A stretch of 64,000 nt of DNA from Seohaeicola zhoushanensis (GCF_014656415.1 NZ_BNCJ01000020.1:1-64000), one strand, 5' to 3'; positions 51,081 to 60,054 are shown, counted from the first letter of the stretch. A program made the numbers and translations. Notes: generated from the letters alone by a model not told the origin.

Positions 51081-52076
51081 ATGTTCAATGCACTGCTGGT
51101 GGACAAGGACGAGGCCAGCGGCAAGACCAGCGCCGCCGTGCGTCAGATCGGGCTCGACGATCTGCCCCATGCCGAGGTGACGGTGGCGGTCGAATATTCC
51201 ACGGTAAACTACAAGGACGGGCTCTGCATCGGCCCTGGCGGCGGGCTGGTGCGCAAGTATCCGCATGTTCCGGGCATCGACTTTGCCGGCACGGTCGAGG
51301 CGAGCGAGGACAGCCGCTACAAGCCGGGCGACAAGGTGGTGCTGACCGGCTGGCGCGTGGGCGAGGCGCATTGGGGCGGCTATGCCCAGAAGGCGCGGGT
51401 CAAGGCCGACTGGCTGGTGCCGCTGCCCGAGGGGCTGACCACGCGGCAGGCCATGGCGGTGGGCACCGCCGGGCTGACCTCGATGCTGGCGGTGATGGCG
51501 CTGGAGGACCACGGGCTGAAGCCGGGGCATGGGCCGGTGCTGGTCACCGGGGCCGCGGGCGGCGTCGGCTCGGTCGCGGTGGCGCTGCTGGCGAACCTCG
51601 GCCACGAGGTGGCGGCGGTGACGGGGCGGCCGGAGACGGCGGACTACCTCACGTCGCTGGGCGCCACGCAGATCGTGCCGCGCGAGGAGCTGACCGAGGT
51701 GACGCGCAAGCCGCTGGAAAGCGAGCTCTGGGCCGGTTGCGTCGATGCGGTGGCGGGCGCGATGCTGGGGCGGGTGCTGAAGCAGATGAAATACGGCACC
51801 TCGGTCGCGGCCATCGGCCTTGCCGGCGGCGCGGCCATCGAGGGCGCGCTGATCACGCCCTTCATCCTGCGCGGGGTCAACCTGCTGGGCATCGACAGCG
51901 TGATGCAGCCTTATGACAACCGCCTGCGCGCCTGGCAGCGGATCGCGGCCGACTTGCCGATGGACCGGCTGGAGGCGATGGTGCAGCCGGCGGTCCTGTC
52001 GGACCTGCCGCAGCTGGGGGCCGATATCCTGAAGGGCAAGGTCCAAGGGCGTATCGTGGTGGATGTAAACGCCTGA
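51081..52076 (+). CDS. acuI: Acrylyl-CoA reductase (NADPH), MDR family
   Basis: A 331-residue zinc-independent medium-chain reductase. MFNALLVDKDEASGKTSAAVR, YSTVNYKDGLCIGPGGGLVRKYPHVPGIDFAGTV (in segments) and the Rossmann motif VTGAAGGVGSVAVALLANLG near residue 155 fit the AcuI/YhdH group. AcuI reduces toxic acryloyl-CoA to propionyl-CoA; in roseobacters this detoxifies acrylate released from DMSP. No DMSP lyase or acuR regulator is adjacent here, but a BCCT-type osmolyte transporter lies two genes downstream. GGGAGAG ribosome-binding site at 51070-51076. Confidence 0.85.
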   Translation: MFNALLVDKDEASGKTSAAVRQIGLDDLPHAEVTVAVEYSTVNYKDGLCIGPGGGLVRKYPHVPGIDFAGTVEASEDSRYKPGDKVVLTGWRVGEAHWGGYAQKARVKADWLVPLPEGLTTRQAMAVGTAGLTSMLAVMALEDHGLKPGHGPVLVTGAAGGVGSVAVALLANLGHEVAAVTGRPETADYLTSLGATQIVPREELTEVTRKPLESELWAGCVDAVAGAMLGRVLKQMKYGTSVAAIGLAGGAAIEGALITPFILRGVNLLGIDSVMQPYDNRLRAWQRIAADLPMDRLEAMVQPAVLSDLPQLGADILKGKVQGRIVVDVNA

Positions 52077-52122
52077 GCGCTTTGCTCGATTTCGACATCG
52101 GGTGTCGCTTTTTGAATTAGTT

Positions 52123-52151
52123 CCGCCGCTGAGGTTGCGCCTCGGCGGCGG
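52123..52151. terminator. Hairpin after acuI, possible terminator
   Basis: CCGCCGCTGAGG at 52123-52134 pairs with CCTCGGCGGCGG at 52140-52151 (12 bp, one wobble) around a 5-base loop. It lies 47 bases beyond the acuI stop. No T run follows on the plus strand; on the minus strand a run of A and T comes after it, so direction is unclear. Confidence 0.45.
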
Positions 52152-52281
52152 ATCGCCCATAGTCTGAGCCCCCAACGGGCGTTCAGATCAACGCGCGCCC
52201 GGCACATCCAGGGCGTCTGCGGTCCCCTTCCGGAGCGCGACCATCAGGTCCAGCGGCGCCAGCACAGGAGGAGGGACAACC

Positions 52282-52698
52282 TTGTTCACGAAAATCATGA
52301 CGCCGGTCGACCTGGCCCATGCCGACCGGCTGGAACGCAGCCTTGTCTGCGGGGCCGCACTGGCGCGGTTGTGGGGCATTCCCGTGACCTATGTGGGCGT
52401 CACAGCCCAGACGCCGGGCAGCATCGCGCACAATCCCGAGGAATACGCCCGCAAGCTGGCGGCCTTTGCCGAGGCGCAGGGCGCCGCGCGGCAGATCACG
52501 GCACAGAGCCATGCCGTTGTCTCGCATGACCCGACCGCCGATCTCGACGATGTCCTGCTGGCGGCGGTGAAGGATACCGGCGCGGACCTCGTGGTGATGG
52601 CGAGCCACGTTCCGGGGCTGGCCGATTATCTCTGGCCTTCGAACGGCGGCAAGATCGCTGCCCATGCGGCGGCCTCGGTCATGGTGGTGCGCGGATGA
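52282..52698 (+). CDS. Universal stress protein (UspA family)
   Basis: A 138-residue single Usp domain: KIMTPVDLAHADRLERSLVCGAALARLWG at the N-terminus (in segments) and GADLVVMASHVPGLADYLWPSNGGKIAAHAAASVMVV at the C-terminus. The usual G-x2-G-x9-G-S/T ATP-binding pattern is incomplete, so ATP binding is doubtful. The start is TTG 52282, preceded by a strong AGGAGGAGGGA at 52265-52275 with 6-7 bases spacing. It lies 46 bases before the BCCT gene and probably forms an operon with it; Usp domains are known to accompany or regulate osmolyte transporters. Confidence 0.8.
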   Translation: MFTKIMTPVDLAHADRLERSLVCGAALARLWGIPVTYVGVTAQTPGSIAHNPEEYARKLAAFAEAQGAARQITAQSHAVVSHDPTADLDDVLLAAVKDTGADLVVMASHVPGLADYLWPSNGGKIAAHAAASVMVVRG

Positions 52699-52744
52699 GG
52701 CGGCACGCGGCGGAACAAAGAGAACAATTCGAGGGAGAGACGTC

Positions 52745-54388
52745 ATGACCGACACGTCAAGCGACCAGGGCATACCCGAACCGGAAGGCGCGGCAGCGAT
52801 CATCGAAACCGATTACAACATCGGGCAGGACAATATCGACGGGCAGGTCGGGCCCTTCGGGTTTGACATCCACAACCCGGTCTTCCTGATCTCGGGTTTG
52901 GCCATCGTGGCCTTTGTCTTCTACACGCTGGCGCTGCCGGATCAGGCGGGAGCGGCCTTCTCGTGGCTGTTCTCGGCGGTGACGAAGGGCTTTGACTGGT
53001 TCTTCCTCGGGGCGGCGAACATCTTCGTGATCTTCTGCCTGCTGCTGATCGTGACCCCGGTGGGCAAGGTGCGGCTTGGCGGGGCCGAGGCGACGCCGGA
53101 TTACAGCTATATCGGCTGGTTCGCTATGCTCTTCGCGGCCGGCATGGGCATCGGGCTGATGTTTTTCGGCGTGCTGGAGCCGGTCTATCACATGGCGATC
53201 TCCGCGCCGCTGGGGGTGCCATCGCCCTTTGATGCCGATGGCAACCTGATCCCCGAGAACGTCGAGGCGGCCAAGCAGATGGGGCTGGCGGCGACGATCT
53301 TCCACTGGGGGCTGCACCCCTGGGCGATCTATGCGGTGGTGGCGCTGGCGCTGGCGCTGTTCTCGTTCAACAAGGGGCTGCCGCTGACCATCCGCTCGGC
53401 CTTCTACCCGGTGCTGGGCGAGCGCGTCTGGGGCTGGTGGGGCCATGTGATCGACGTGCTGGCGGTCTTTGCCACGCTCTTCGGGCTGGCCACATCGCTC
53501 GGCTTCGGGGCGCAGCAGGCGAATGCGGGGTTGAACCATGTCTTCGGGGTTCCGATCGGGCCGACGGCGCAGGTCATGCTCATCACCGGGATCACGGCCA
53601 TCGCGTTGATTTCGGTGCTGCGCGGCCTGGACGGCGGCGTGAAGGTGCTTTCGGAGATCAACATCGCGATTGCCGCGCTGCTGCTGCTCTTCGTGCTGCT
53701 GGCGGGGCCGACGATGCTGATCCTGACGGACTTCGGACAGGGGCTGGCAGCCTATGTGCGCGAGATCGTACCGCTGTCGAACCCGGTCGGACGCGAGGAT
53801 ACCGGCTTCGTGCAGGGCTGGACCTCGTTCTACTGGGCCTGGTGGATCAGCTGGTCGCCCTTCGTGGGCATGTTCATCGCCCGGGTCAGCCGTGGCCGCA
53901 CCGTGCGCGAGTTCATCACCTGCGTGCTGATCGTGCCGAGCCTGGTCTGCGTGCTGTGGATGGCGGTCTTTGGCGGCGTCGCCATCGACCAGGTGCTGAG
54001 CGACCCGGCGACCAGCCAGGTCAAGGCGCAGGTGATCGACAGCTACAACCCGCCGCTGTCGCTGTTCGCGATGCTGGAGGGGCTGCCGCTGGCCAACATC
54101 ACCTCGGTCATCGCCATCGTGCTGGTGATCGTGTTCTTCGTCACCTCGTCGGACTCCGGCTCGCTGGTGATCGACACGATCACCGCCGGCGGCAAGGTCG
54201 ATGCGCCGGTGCCGCAGCGGGTGTTCTGGTGCGTCTTCGAGGGCGCGGTGGCCATCGTGCTGCTGCTCTCGGCCGGTGGGCTGCAATCGCTGCAGTCGAT
54301 GGTGATCTCGACCGGGTTGCCCTTCACCGTGGTCCTGCTGGTGATGTGCTGGGCGATCTGGCGCGGGCTGCGCGAGGAACCGCGCTGA
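52745..54388 (+). CDS. BCCT-family betaine/choline/carnitine-type transporter
   Basis: A 547-residue transporter with 12 membrane helices. The core motif is WTSFYWAWWISWSPFVGMFIARVSRGRTVREF near residue 360 (in segments), with aromatic residues of the betaine-binding box, and VTSSDSGSLVIDTITAGG near 465. A cytoplasmic N-terminal acidic tail of ~35 residues precedes helix 1. BCCT proteins import betaine, choline, carnitine or DMSP, driven by sodium or protons. Being two genes after acuI hints at DMSP, but the substrate is not certain. An intrinsic terminator follows. The ATG at 52745 has GAGGGAGAG upstream. Confidence 0.92.
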   Translation: MTDTSSDQGIPEPEGAAAIIETDYNIGQDNIDGQVGPFGFDIHNPVFLISGLAIVAFVFYTLALPDQAGAAFSWLFSAVTKGFDWFFLGAANIFVIFCLLLIVTPVGKVRLGGAEATPDYSYIGWFAMLFAAGMGIGLMFFGVLEPVYHMAISAPLGVPSPFDADGNLIPENVEAAKQMGLAATIFHWGLHPWAIYAVVALALALFSFNKGLPLTIRSAFYPVLGERVWGWWGHVIDVLAVFATLFGLATSLGFGAQQANAGLNHVFGVPIGPTAQVMLITGITAIALISVLRGLDGGVKVLSEINIAIAALLLLFVLLAGPTMLILTDFGQGLAAYVREIVPLSNPVGREDTGFVQGWTSFYWAWWISWSPFVGMFIARVSRGRTVREFITCVLIVPSLVCVLWMAVFGGVAIDQVLSDPATSQVKAQVIDSYNPPLSLFAMLEGLPLANITSVIAIVLVIVFFVTSSDSGSLVIDTITAGGKVDAPVPQRVFWCVFEGAVAIVLLLSAGGLQSLQSMVISTGLPFTVVLLVMCWAIWRGLREEPR

Positions 54389-54416
54389 TCTGGCTCCAAA
54401 AATAGCCTGACGGGGA

Positions 54417-54450
54417 ACGGCCCTGCAGCTTGCGCTGCGGGGCCGTTTCG
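54417..54450 (+). terminator. Intrinsic terminator of the BCCT gene
   Basis: A 13-bp stem with one G-T pair: ACGGCCCTGCAGC (54417-54429) against GCTGCGGGGCCGT (54434-54446) with a TTGC loop, followed by TTCGTATTT. It lies 29 bases after the stop. Confidence 0.85.
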
Positions 54451-54465
54451 TATTTCAGTTCGCAC

Positions 54466-55689
54466 ATGACACTCGATATCGATTTCGTGCGGGCGCAGTT
54501 CCCCGCCTTTTCCGAGCCTTCCCTGGCAAACATCGCGCATTTCGAGAATGCCGGCGGTTCCTACGCCTGCGCGCCGGTGATCGACCGGCTGACGCGGTTC
54601 TACCGCGAGCGCAAGGTGCAGCCCTATGGCCCCGCGGCACCGACGCGGCTGGGCGGCGAGGAGATGGACGAGGCGCGCAGCCGGATGGCGGCGATCCTCG
54701 GGGTTGCCCCGGACGAGCTGAGCTTCGGCCCCTCGACCACCGCCAATACCTATGTGCTGGCGCAGGCCTTCCGGCAGTGGATGAAGCCGGGCGAGGCGAT
54801 CGTCGTCACCAACCAGGACCACGAGGCCAATACCGGCCCCTGGCGGCGGCTGGAGGCGGACGGGATCGAGGTGCGCGAGTGGAAGATGGACCCGGAGACC
54901 GGGCACCTGGACCCGGCGGCGCTGGAGGATATCCTCGACGAGTCGGTGCGGCTTGTCTGCTTCCCGCATTGCTCGAACGTGGTGGGCGAGATCAACCCGG
55001 TGACCGAGATTACCGCAGTGGCCCATGCCGCCGGCGCCTTTGTCTGCGTCGACGGGGTGTCCTATGCGCCGCATGGCTTTGCCGACGTGGGCGCGCTGGG
55101 GCCGGATATCTACCTGTTCTCGGCCTACAAGACCTATGGGCCGCACCAGGGGCTGATGGTGATCCGCCGGGCGCTTGGGCAGATGCTGCCGAACCAGGGG
55201 CATTATTTCAACGCCGACTCGCTTTACAAGCGGTTCACCCCGGCGGGGCCGGACCATGCGCAAATCGCGGCCTGCGCGGGGATGGCGGATTATGTCGATG
55301 CGCTGGCCGACCATCACGGCGCGCCTGCGGGCAAGGCGTCGCTGCGGGGGCAGGTCGTGCATGACCTGATGCGCAGCCGTGAGGTCGAACTCTTGCAGCC
55401 GGTGCTCGATGCTCTGAAATCGCGCAACTCGGTGCGCCTGCTCGGGCCGGACCGGGCCGAGGATCGGGCGCCGACAGTGGCGCTGGCGCTGAACCGCGAC
55501 CCGGTTGCGGTGAACGAGGAACTGGCCCGGCGCGGGATCATGGCGGGGGCTGGCGACTTCTATGCCGTGCGCGCGCTGGGCGGGGTCGGCGTGGACGCGG
55601 CACAGGGCGTGCTGCGGCTGAGTTTCACCCATTACACCTCGCAGGACGAGATCGACCGGTTGCTGAACGCGCTCGACGATCTTTTGTGA
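54466..55689 (+). CDS. Class V aminotransferase-fold PLP enzyme, cysteine desulfurase-like
   Basis: A 407-residue PLP enzyme of the class V/SufS fold. FENAGGSYACAPVIDRL near residue 25, FGPSTTANTYVLAQAF near 87, NQDHEANTGPW near 117, the Asp in VCVDGVSYAPHG and the PLP lysine in LFSAYKTYGPHQG near 222 are all visible. The conserved active-site cysteine of true cysteine desulfurases is not evident near the C-terminus, so it may instead be an aminotransferase or isopenicillin-epimerase-like enzyme. ATG 54466 is chosen because the beginning matches the family. Its stop overlaps the suggested promoter of the photolyase gene. Confidence 0.78.
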   Translation: MTLDIDFVRAQFPAFSEPSLANIAHFENAGGSYACAPVIDRLTRFYRERKVQPYGPAAPTRLGGEEMDEARSRMAAILGVAPDELSFGPSTTANTYVLAQAFRQWMKPGEAIVVTNQDHEANTGPWRRLEADGIEVREWKMDPETGHLDPAALEDILDESVRLVCFPHCSNVVGEINPVTEITAVAHAAGAFVCVDGVSYAPHGFADVGALGPDIYLFSAYKTYGPHQGLMVIRRALGQMLPNQGHYFNADSLYKRFTPAGPDHAQIAACAGMADYVDALADHHGAPAGKASLRGQVVHDLMRSREVELLQPVLDALKSRNSVRLLGPDRAEDRAPTVALALNRDPVAVNEELARRGIMAGAGDFYAVRALGGVGVDAAQGVLRLSFTHYTSQDEIDRLLNALDDLL

Positions 55690-55716
55690 TCCGGCCCCTG
55701 CCGTGTCGCGTATCTC
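55687..55716 (+). promoter_or_regulatory. Possible RpoE (ChrR)-type promoter before phr
   Basis: TGATCC at 55687-55692, 18 bases, then TATCTC at 55711-55716, ending 24 bases before the photolyase start. In R. sphaeroides the singlet-oxygen sigma factor RpoE recognises a TGATCC-N18-TAAGA-type promoter, from memory, and its regulon includes phr and cfa. The -35 is exact and the spacing right, but the -10 matches only partly. A small hairpin (GTATCT with AGATAC, 55710-55727) overlaps the -10. Confidence 0.35.
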
Positions 55717-55740
55717 CTTGAAGATACAGGCGGCAGGCAG

Positions 55741-57168
55741 ATGGCAGACAACAGACCGATCATCCTCTGGTTCCGGCGCGACCTGCGCCTCGCCGATCAT
55801 GCCGCGCTGACGGCGGCCTTCGAGAGCGGGCGGCCGGTGATCCCGGTTTTCGTGCTGGACGAGGTCGCCGAGGCGCTGGGCGCCGCGCCGAAGTGGCGGC
55901 TGGGCAAGGGGCTGGAGGTCTTCGCGCAGGCGCTGGAGCGCAGGGGCAGCCGGCTGGTCCTGCGCCGCGGCAAGGCGCTGGAGGTGCTGCGGGCGCTGGT
56001 GCAGGAGACGGGCGCCGGCGCGGTCTGGTGGTCGCGGCTCTATGATCCGGCCTGCGTGGAACGCGACACGGCGGTGAAGGCGGCGCTTAAGGACGAGGGC
56101 GTGGATGCGCGCTCGTTCGCGGGGCACCTGCTGTTCGAGCCCTGGACGGTCGAGACCGGGCAGGGCGGGTACTACAAGGTCTACACGCCGTTCTGGAAGG
56201 CGGTGCAGGGGCGCGACCCCGGCCAGCCGCGGGCGGCACCGGGGCGGATTGCCGGGCCGCAGGATTGGCCTGCCTCGGACCGGCTGGAGGACTGGGCGCT
56301 GGGCGCGGCCATGCTGCGCGGGGGCGAGATTGTCGCGCGCCATACCAATGCCGGCGAGGCGGCGGCGCAGGAGCGGCTCGACGCTTTCATCGAGCAGGGC
56401 ATCGACCGCTATGGCGAGCGGCGCGACATGCCGGGCTGCGACGGCACCTCGCGGTTGTCGGAATATCTCGCGTTGGGCGAGATCAGCCCGCACCGGGCCT
56501 GGGCGGCGGGGCAGCGCGCGGTGGAGGAAGGCAAGGCGGGGGCCGTGACGTTCCTCAAGGAACTGGTGTGGCGCGAGTTCGCCTATCACCTGATGCATCA
56601 CACGCCGCACATGCTGACCGACAACTGGCGTTCAGAATGGGACGCATTCCCCTGGCAGGAAGATCAGCGCCGCTCCGAAGTCATTGCCTGGAAGCACGCG
56701 CGGACCGGCGTGCCCTTTGTCGATGCAGGGCTGCGCGAGATGTATGTGACCGGGCGGATGCACAACCGGGCGCGGATGGTGGTTGCGAGCTATCTGACCA
56801 AGCACCTGATGGTACATTGGAAGGTGGGCCTGAAGTGGTTCGAGGACTGTCTGACCGACTGGGACCCGGCGAGCAACGCCATGGGCTGGCAATGGGTGGC
56901 CGGTTCGGGGCCGGATGCGGCGCCCTATTTCCGGGTGTTCAACCCGGTGACGCAGCTCGAGAAGTTCGACCCGAGGGGGCTTTATGCCCGCGCATGGATC
57001 GCCGAGGGGCAAAGTATGCCGCCTGCGACCGCGCTGGAGTATTTCGACGCGGTGCCGCGCAGCTGGCGGCTGTCGCCCGAGGCCGCCTATCCCGCGCCGG
57101 TGGTGGGCCTAGCCGAGGGCCGCGACAGGGCGCTGGCAGCCTATGGCGCACGCGAGTCCGCGCAATAG
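55741..57168 (+). CDS. phr: Deoxyribodipyrimidine photolyase
   Basis: A 475-residue class I CPD photolyase/cryptochrome. IILWFRRDLRLADHAALTAAF opens the antenna domain; the FAD-binding domain contains WREFAYHLMHHTP near residue 280, WKHARTGVPFVDAGLREMYVTGRMHNRARMVVASYL (in segments, ~320) and GWQWVAGSGPDAAPYFRVFNP near 383. The tryptophans needed for electron transfer are present in these blocks. It repairs UV-made pyrimidine dimers using blue light. It is followed by cfa, the same pair as RSP_2143-RSP_2144 of R. sphaeroides, as I recall, which belongs to the singlet-oxygen response. The gap to the cfa start is 61 bases. Confidence 0.93.
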   Translation: MADNRPIILWFRRDLRLADHAALTAAFESGRPVIPVFVLDEVAEALGAAPKWRLGKGLEVFAQALERRGSRLVLRRGKALEVLRALVQETGAGAVWWSRLYDPACVERDTAVKAALKDEGVDARSFAGHLLFEPWTVETGQGGYYKVYTPFWKAVQGRDPGQPRAAPGRIAGPQDWPASDRLEDWALGAAMLRGGEIVARHTNAGEAAAQERLDAFIEQGIDRYGERRDMPGCDGTSRLSEYLALGEISPHRAWAAGQRAVEEGKAGAVTFLKELVWREFAYHLMHHTPHMLTDNWRSEWDAFPWQEDQRRSEVIAWKHARTGVPFVDAGLREMYVTGRMHNRARMVVASYLTKHLMVHWKVGLKWFEDCLTDWDPASNAMGWQWVAGSGPDAAPYFRVFNPVTQLEKFDPRGLYARAWIAEGQSMPPATALEYFDAVPRSWRLSPEAAYPAPVVGLAEGRDRALAAYGARESAQ

Positions 57169-57229
57169 TGACTTGTCACGCAAATCGATTCCGACAAATC
57201 TTGATAAAACAGCACGATGGGGTGTGTGG

Positions 57230-58438
57230 ATGATCCTGACTGAAACGAAAGGGCAGCCGGACCTGCCGCGCTATTTCGGCCCCGCCTTCGAGCGGTTGAA
57301 ACAGCTGCGCAACGGCCGGCTCGACGTGGTGCTGCCCGATGGCCGGGTGTTCCGCGCCGAGGGGCCCAACCCCGGCCCGGTTGCCGAGCTGGTGGTGCAT
57401 CACCCGGATGTCTTCGCCCGGCTGGTGCGCGAGGGCGATCTCGGGTTCTGCGACGCCTACCTCGAGGAGTGGTGGAGCACGCCCGACCTGCAGGCCTTCA
57501 TGGACCTGGTCCACCAGGACAACGACGAGATCTACGACGGCTTTCCCGGCATGGGCCTGCTGCGCCTCTACGAGCGGCTTCGGTTCTGGCTGCAGCGCAA
57601 CCACAAGGCGCAGGCGCGCAAGAACATCGCCTATCACTATGATCTAGGGAACGACTTCTACCGGCTCTGGCTCGACGACACGATGACCTATTCGAGCGCG
57701 CTGTTCCGGACCGGGCAGGAGAGCACCGAGAAGGCGCAGATTGCCAAATATGCCAACCTGATCGACGAGATGGGGGCCAAGCCCGGCGACCACGTGCTGG
57801 AGATCGGCTGCGGCTGGGGCGGGTTCGCGGAATATGCCGCGCGGGAACGCGGGCTGAAGGTGACCGGGCTGACCATCAGCAAGGAACAGTTCAACTATGC
57901 GAGCCAGCGGATTGCGAACGCTGGACTTTCCCACATGGTCGACTTCAAGCTGCAGGACTATCGCGACGAGCGGGGCACCTATGACGGCATCGCCAGCATC
58001 GAGATGTTCGAGGCGGTCGGGCAGAAATACTGGCCGGTCTACTTCGACACCGTGCGAGACCGGCTGAAGCCGGGCGGCAATGCGACGCTGCAGATCATCA
58101 CCGTGGCGGACCGGCGCTGGGAGGCCTATCGCAAGGGCGTCGACTTCATCCAGAAGCACATCTTTCCGGGCGGGATGCTGCCGAGCCCGATGGCGCTGCG
58201 GCGCCAGATCGAGCAGGCGGGGCTGGGCATCGTGCGATCGGTCGAATTCGGCAAGAGCTATGACATCACGCTGCGCCGCTGGCACGAGACCTTCAACGCG
58301 AAGTGGGACCAGATCGCGGAGATGGGTTTTGACAACAGGTTCAGACGCATGTGGAATTTCTATTTGACTTCATGTGCCGCGGCCTTTGACAGTGCCTCCG
58401 TCGACGTGACACAGATCACGGTGTCACGCCCCTCCTGA
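57230..58438 (+). CDS. cfa: Cyclopropane-fatty-acyl-phospholipid synthase
   Basis: A 402-residue SAM-dependent enzyme that adds a methylene group to unsaturated acyl chains of membrane phospholipids. The N-terminal ~110 residues (RYFGPAFERLKQLRNGRLDVVLPDG) form the lipid-binding domain, NIAYHYDLGNDFYRLWLDDTMTYSSALF near residue 125 (in segments) is the family hallmark, and VLEIGCGWGGFAEYAA near 190 is the SAM motif. SIEMFEAVGQKYWPVYF carries catalytic residues. It is followed by trgA 12 bases later. The ATG 57230 start gives family length; earlier in-frame codons overlap the end of phr. Confidence 0.92.
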   Translation: MILTETKGQPDLPRYFGPAFERLKQLRNGRLDVVLPDGRVFRAEGPNPGPVAELVVHHPDVFARLVREGDLGFCDAYLEEWWSTPDLQAFMDLVHQDNDEIYDGFPGMGLLRLYERLRFWLQRNHKAQARKNIAYHYDLGNDFYRLWLDDTMTYSSALFRTGQESTEKAQIAKYANLIDEMGAKPGDHVLEIGCGWGGFAEYAARERGLKVTGLTISKEQFNYASQRIANAGLSHMVDFKLQDYRDERGTYDGIASIEMFEAVGQKYWPVYFDTVRDRLKPGGNATLQIITVADRRWEAYRKGVDFIQKHIFPGGMLPSPMALRRQIEQAGLGIVRSVEFGKSYDITLRRWHETFNAKWDQIAEMGFDNRFRRMWNFYLTSCAAAFDSASVDVTQITVSRPS

Positions 58439-58450
58439 GACGGACCCGAA

Positions 58451-58891
58451 ATGCCCGACGCCGCCCGACTTGTCGCTGCCCTGAGCCTTGCGCTGCTGGC
58501 CTTCATCGTGTCGGGCCAGATCATTCCGTTGATGCCCGAGGGCATGGACTTCGGCTATTTCACCTGGATCAACATGGGGATCGGAATCGTTTGCGGCTGG
58601 GTCATCATGGGCAAGCGAGCCGGGCGGGGCATCACGGCGGCGATCAACAACGGCATCACCGGCATGGTGGCGCTGGTGTTCTGGGGGCTCTTCGTGCAGG
58701 GCACCTACGAGATGATACGCCTGTCGATGCGGCACCGCTATGACGGCCCCTTCGAGGCGGTCGCAGCGATCTTCGAGATCGGCATCAAGTATGGCACGAT
58801 CATCATGGTGCCTCATGTGATCCTGACGCTGCTGATCGGCGGTATCCTTGCCGGCTTCGCGACCGAATACGCCTGGCGCACCTGGCGCTGA
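58451..58891 (+). CDS. trgA: TrgA-family membrane protein (tellurite resistance)
   Basis: A 146-residue inner-membrane protein with four helices: AARLVAALSLALLAFIVSGQIIPLMP, FTWINMGIGIVCGWVIMG, MVALVFWGLFVQGTYEMIRLSM and IIMVPHVILTLLIGGILAG. It begins PDAARLVAALSLA, close to TrgA of R. sphaeroides as remembered. TrgA and TrgB together raise tellurite resistance there; the mechanism is not known. It sits between cfa (12 bases upstream) and trgB (29 bases downstream), on the same strand. Confidence 0.8.
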   Translation: MPDAARLVAALSLALLAFIVSGQIIPLMPEGMDFGYFTWINMGIGIVCGWVIMGKRAGRGITAAINNGITGMVALVFWGLFVQGTYEMIRLSMRHRYDGPFEAVAAIFEIGIKYGTIIMVPHVILTLLIGGILAGFATEYAWRTWR

Positions 58892-58920
58892 AATCACTCT
58901 GTTTCAATGGGTTGCATTCT

Positions 58921-60054
58921 GTGGCTGATCTGTTTTTCTACGGCACCCTGTGCCATGTCCCCCTTCTCGAACTGGTTCTCGGAAGGTCGGCGGACCGGCT
59001 GGACCTGAGGCCGGCACGGCTGGAGGGCCATGGCGTCTACTGGGCCCAGGGCGAGGCCTTCCCGACGATCCGGGCCGAGGATGGCAGCGTTGCCGTGGGC
59101 CTTGTGGCGCTTGGTCTGGGCGAGGAGGATGTCGCGCGGTTGATGTTCTACGAGGGCGGCTTCAACTACGACCTGGCGCCCTTCGAGGTCACGCTGGGGG
59201 ACGGCAGTCGCATGGTCGCGCGGATGTTCCAGCCGCGCGAGGGGCGCTGGCCGGTGGGGTCGCCCTGGGACCTGGCCGCCTGGGAAAACACCTGGGCGCC
59301 GGTGAACCTGCGCGCGGCGGCAGAGATCATGGCCTGGTATGGGCGCCTCTCGCCCGAGCAGATGGCGGTGCGGTTCGGCCCGATCCAGCGGCGGGCCTCG
59401 TCGCAGGTGCTGGCGACGGGGCGGGCGGCGGATCCGGACCACGACCCCACGCGTGACGTCGTGGTTGCCGAGCACCGGCGCGCCTATCTCAACTTCTTCG
59501 CGGTCGACGAGATGGACCTGCAATACCGCCGCCACGACGGGCGAATGAGCGACGTGCTGAACCGCGCGGCACTGATGGTGGGCGAGGCCTCGGTGGTGCT
59601 GCCCTATGACCCCAGGCTCGACGCTGTGCTGTTGGTCGAACAGTTCCGCGCGCCGGTCTTCATGGTGGGCGATCCCAACCCCTGGGTCTGGGAGCCGGTG
59701 GCCGGGCTGGTGGATGCGGGCGAGACGCCCGAGCAATGCGCCCATCGCGAGGCGATGGAGGAGGCCGGGGTCAAGCTGTCGGCTCTGCACCCGGCCGGAA
59801 AGGTCTATTCCTCGACCGGATCTTCGAGCGAGTTCCTGAACCTTTACATTGGGATGTGCGATCTTTCTCATGTTCCGTCCGGCGGCGGCGGGCTGGTTTC
59901 GGAGGGCGAGGACCTGCGCAGCCGCCTGTTCGGATTCGACGAGTTGATCGCCGGGGTGGATGCCGAGCAATTCCGTGACATGCCGCTGGTGACGACCGCG
60001 CTTTGGTTGGCAAGGCACCGCGAGCGGCTGCGCGGTTCGGCGTCAGGCGCTTGA
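58921..60054 (+). CDS. trgB: TrgB: GGCT/AIG2-like plus NUDIX hydrolase fusion
   Basis: A 377-residue two-domain protein. Residues ~1-160 are a gamma-glutamylcyclotransferase/AIG2-like domain (ADLFFYGTLCHVPLLELVLGR with the YGTL motif). Residues ~195-365 are a NUDIX hydrolase with the box GLVDAGETPEQCAHREAMEEAGVKL (in segments, G-x5-E-x7-REAxEEAGV), close to ADP-ribose pyrophosphatases. It is part of the R. sphaeroides trgAB tellurite locus. A GTG start at 58921 (VADLFFYG) is most likely; a TTG at 58912 is possible. Followed 52 bases later by cysK. Confidence 0.85.
   Translation: MADLFFYGTLCHVPLLELVLGRSADRLDLRPARLEGHGVYWAQGEAFPTIRAEDGSVAVGLVALGLGEEDVARLMFYEGGFNYDLAPFEVTLGDGSRMVARMFQPREGRWPVGSPWDLAAWENTWAPVNLRAAAEIMAWYGRLSPEQMAVRFGPIQRRASSQVLATGRAADPDHDPTRDVVVAEHRRAYLNFFAVDEMDLQYRRHDGRMSDVLNRAALMVGEASVVLPYDPRLDAVLLVEQFRAPVFMVGDPNPWVWEPVAGLVDAGETPEQCAHREAMEEAGVKLSALHPAGKVYSSTGSSSEFLNLYIGMCDLSHVPSGGGGLVSEGEDLRSRLFGFDELIAGVDAEQFRDMPLVTTALWLARHRERLRGSASGA

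Noticed and set aside
54043-56610. 855-codon minus-strand frame opposite BCCT, aminotransferase and photolyase genes
   Set aside because: Spans three certain genes on the other strand and contains no domain.
57173-57215. A separate RpoE-type promoter directly before cfa
   Set aside because: No TGATCC-N18 sequence in the 61-base gap; the only TGATCC is inside the cfa coding region at 57231.
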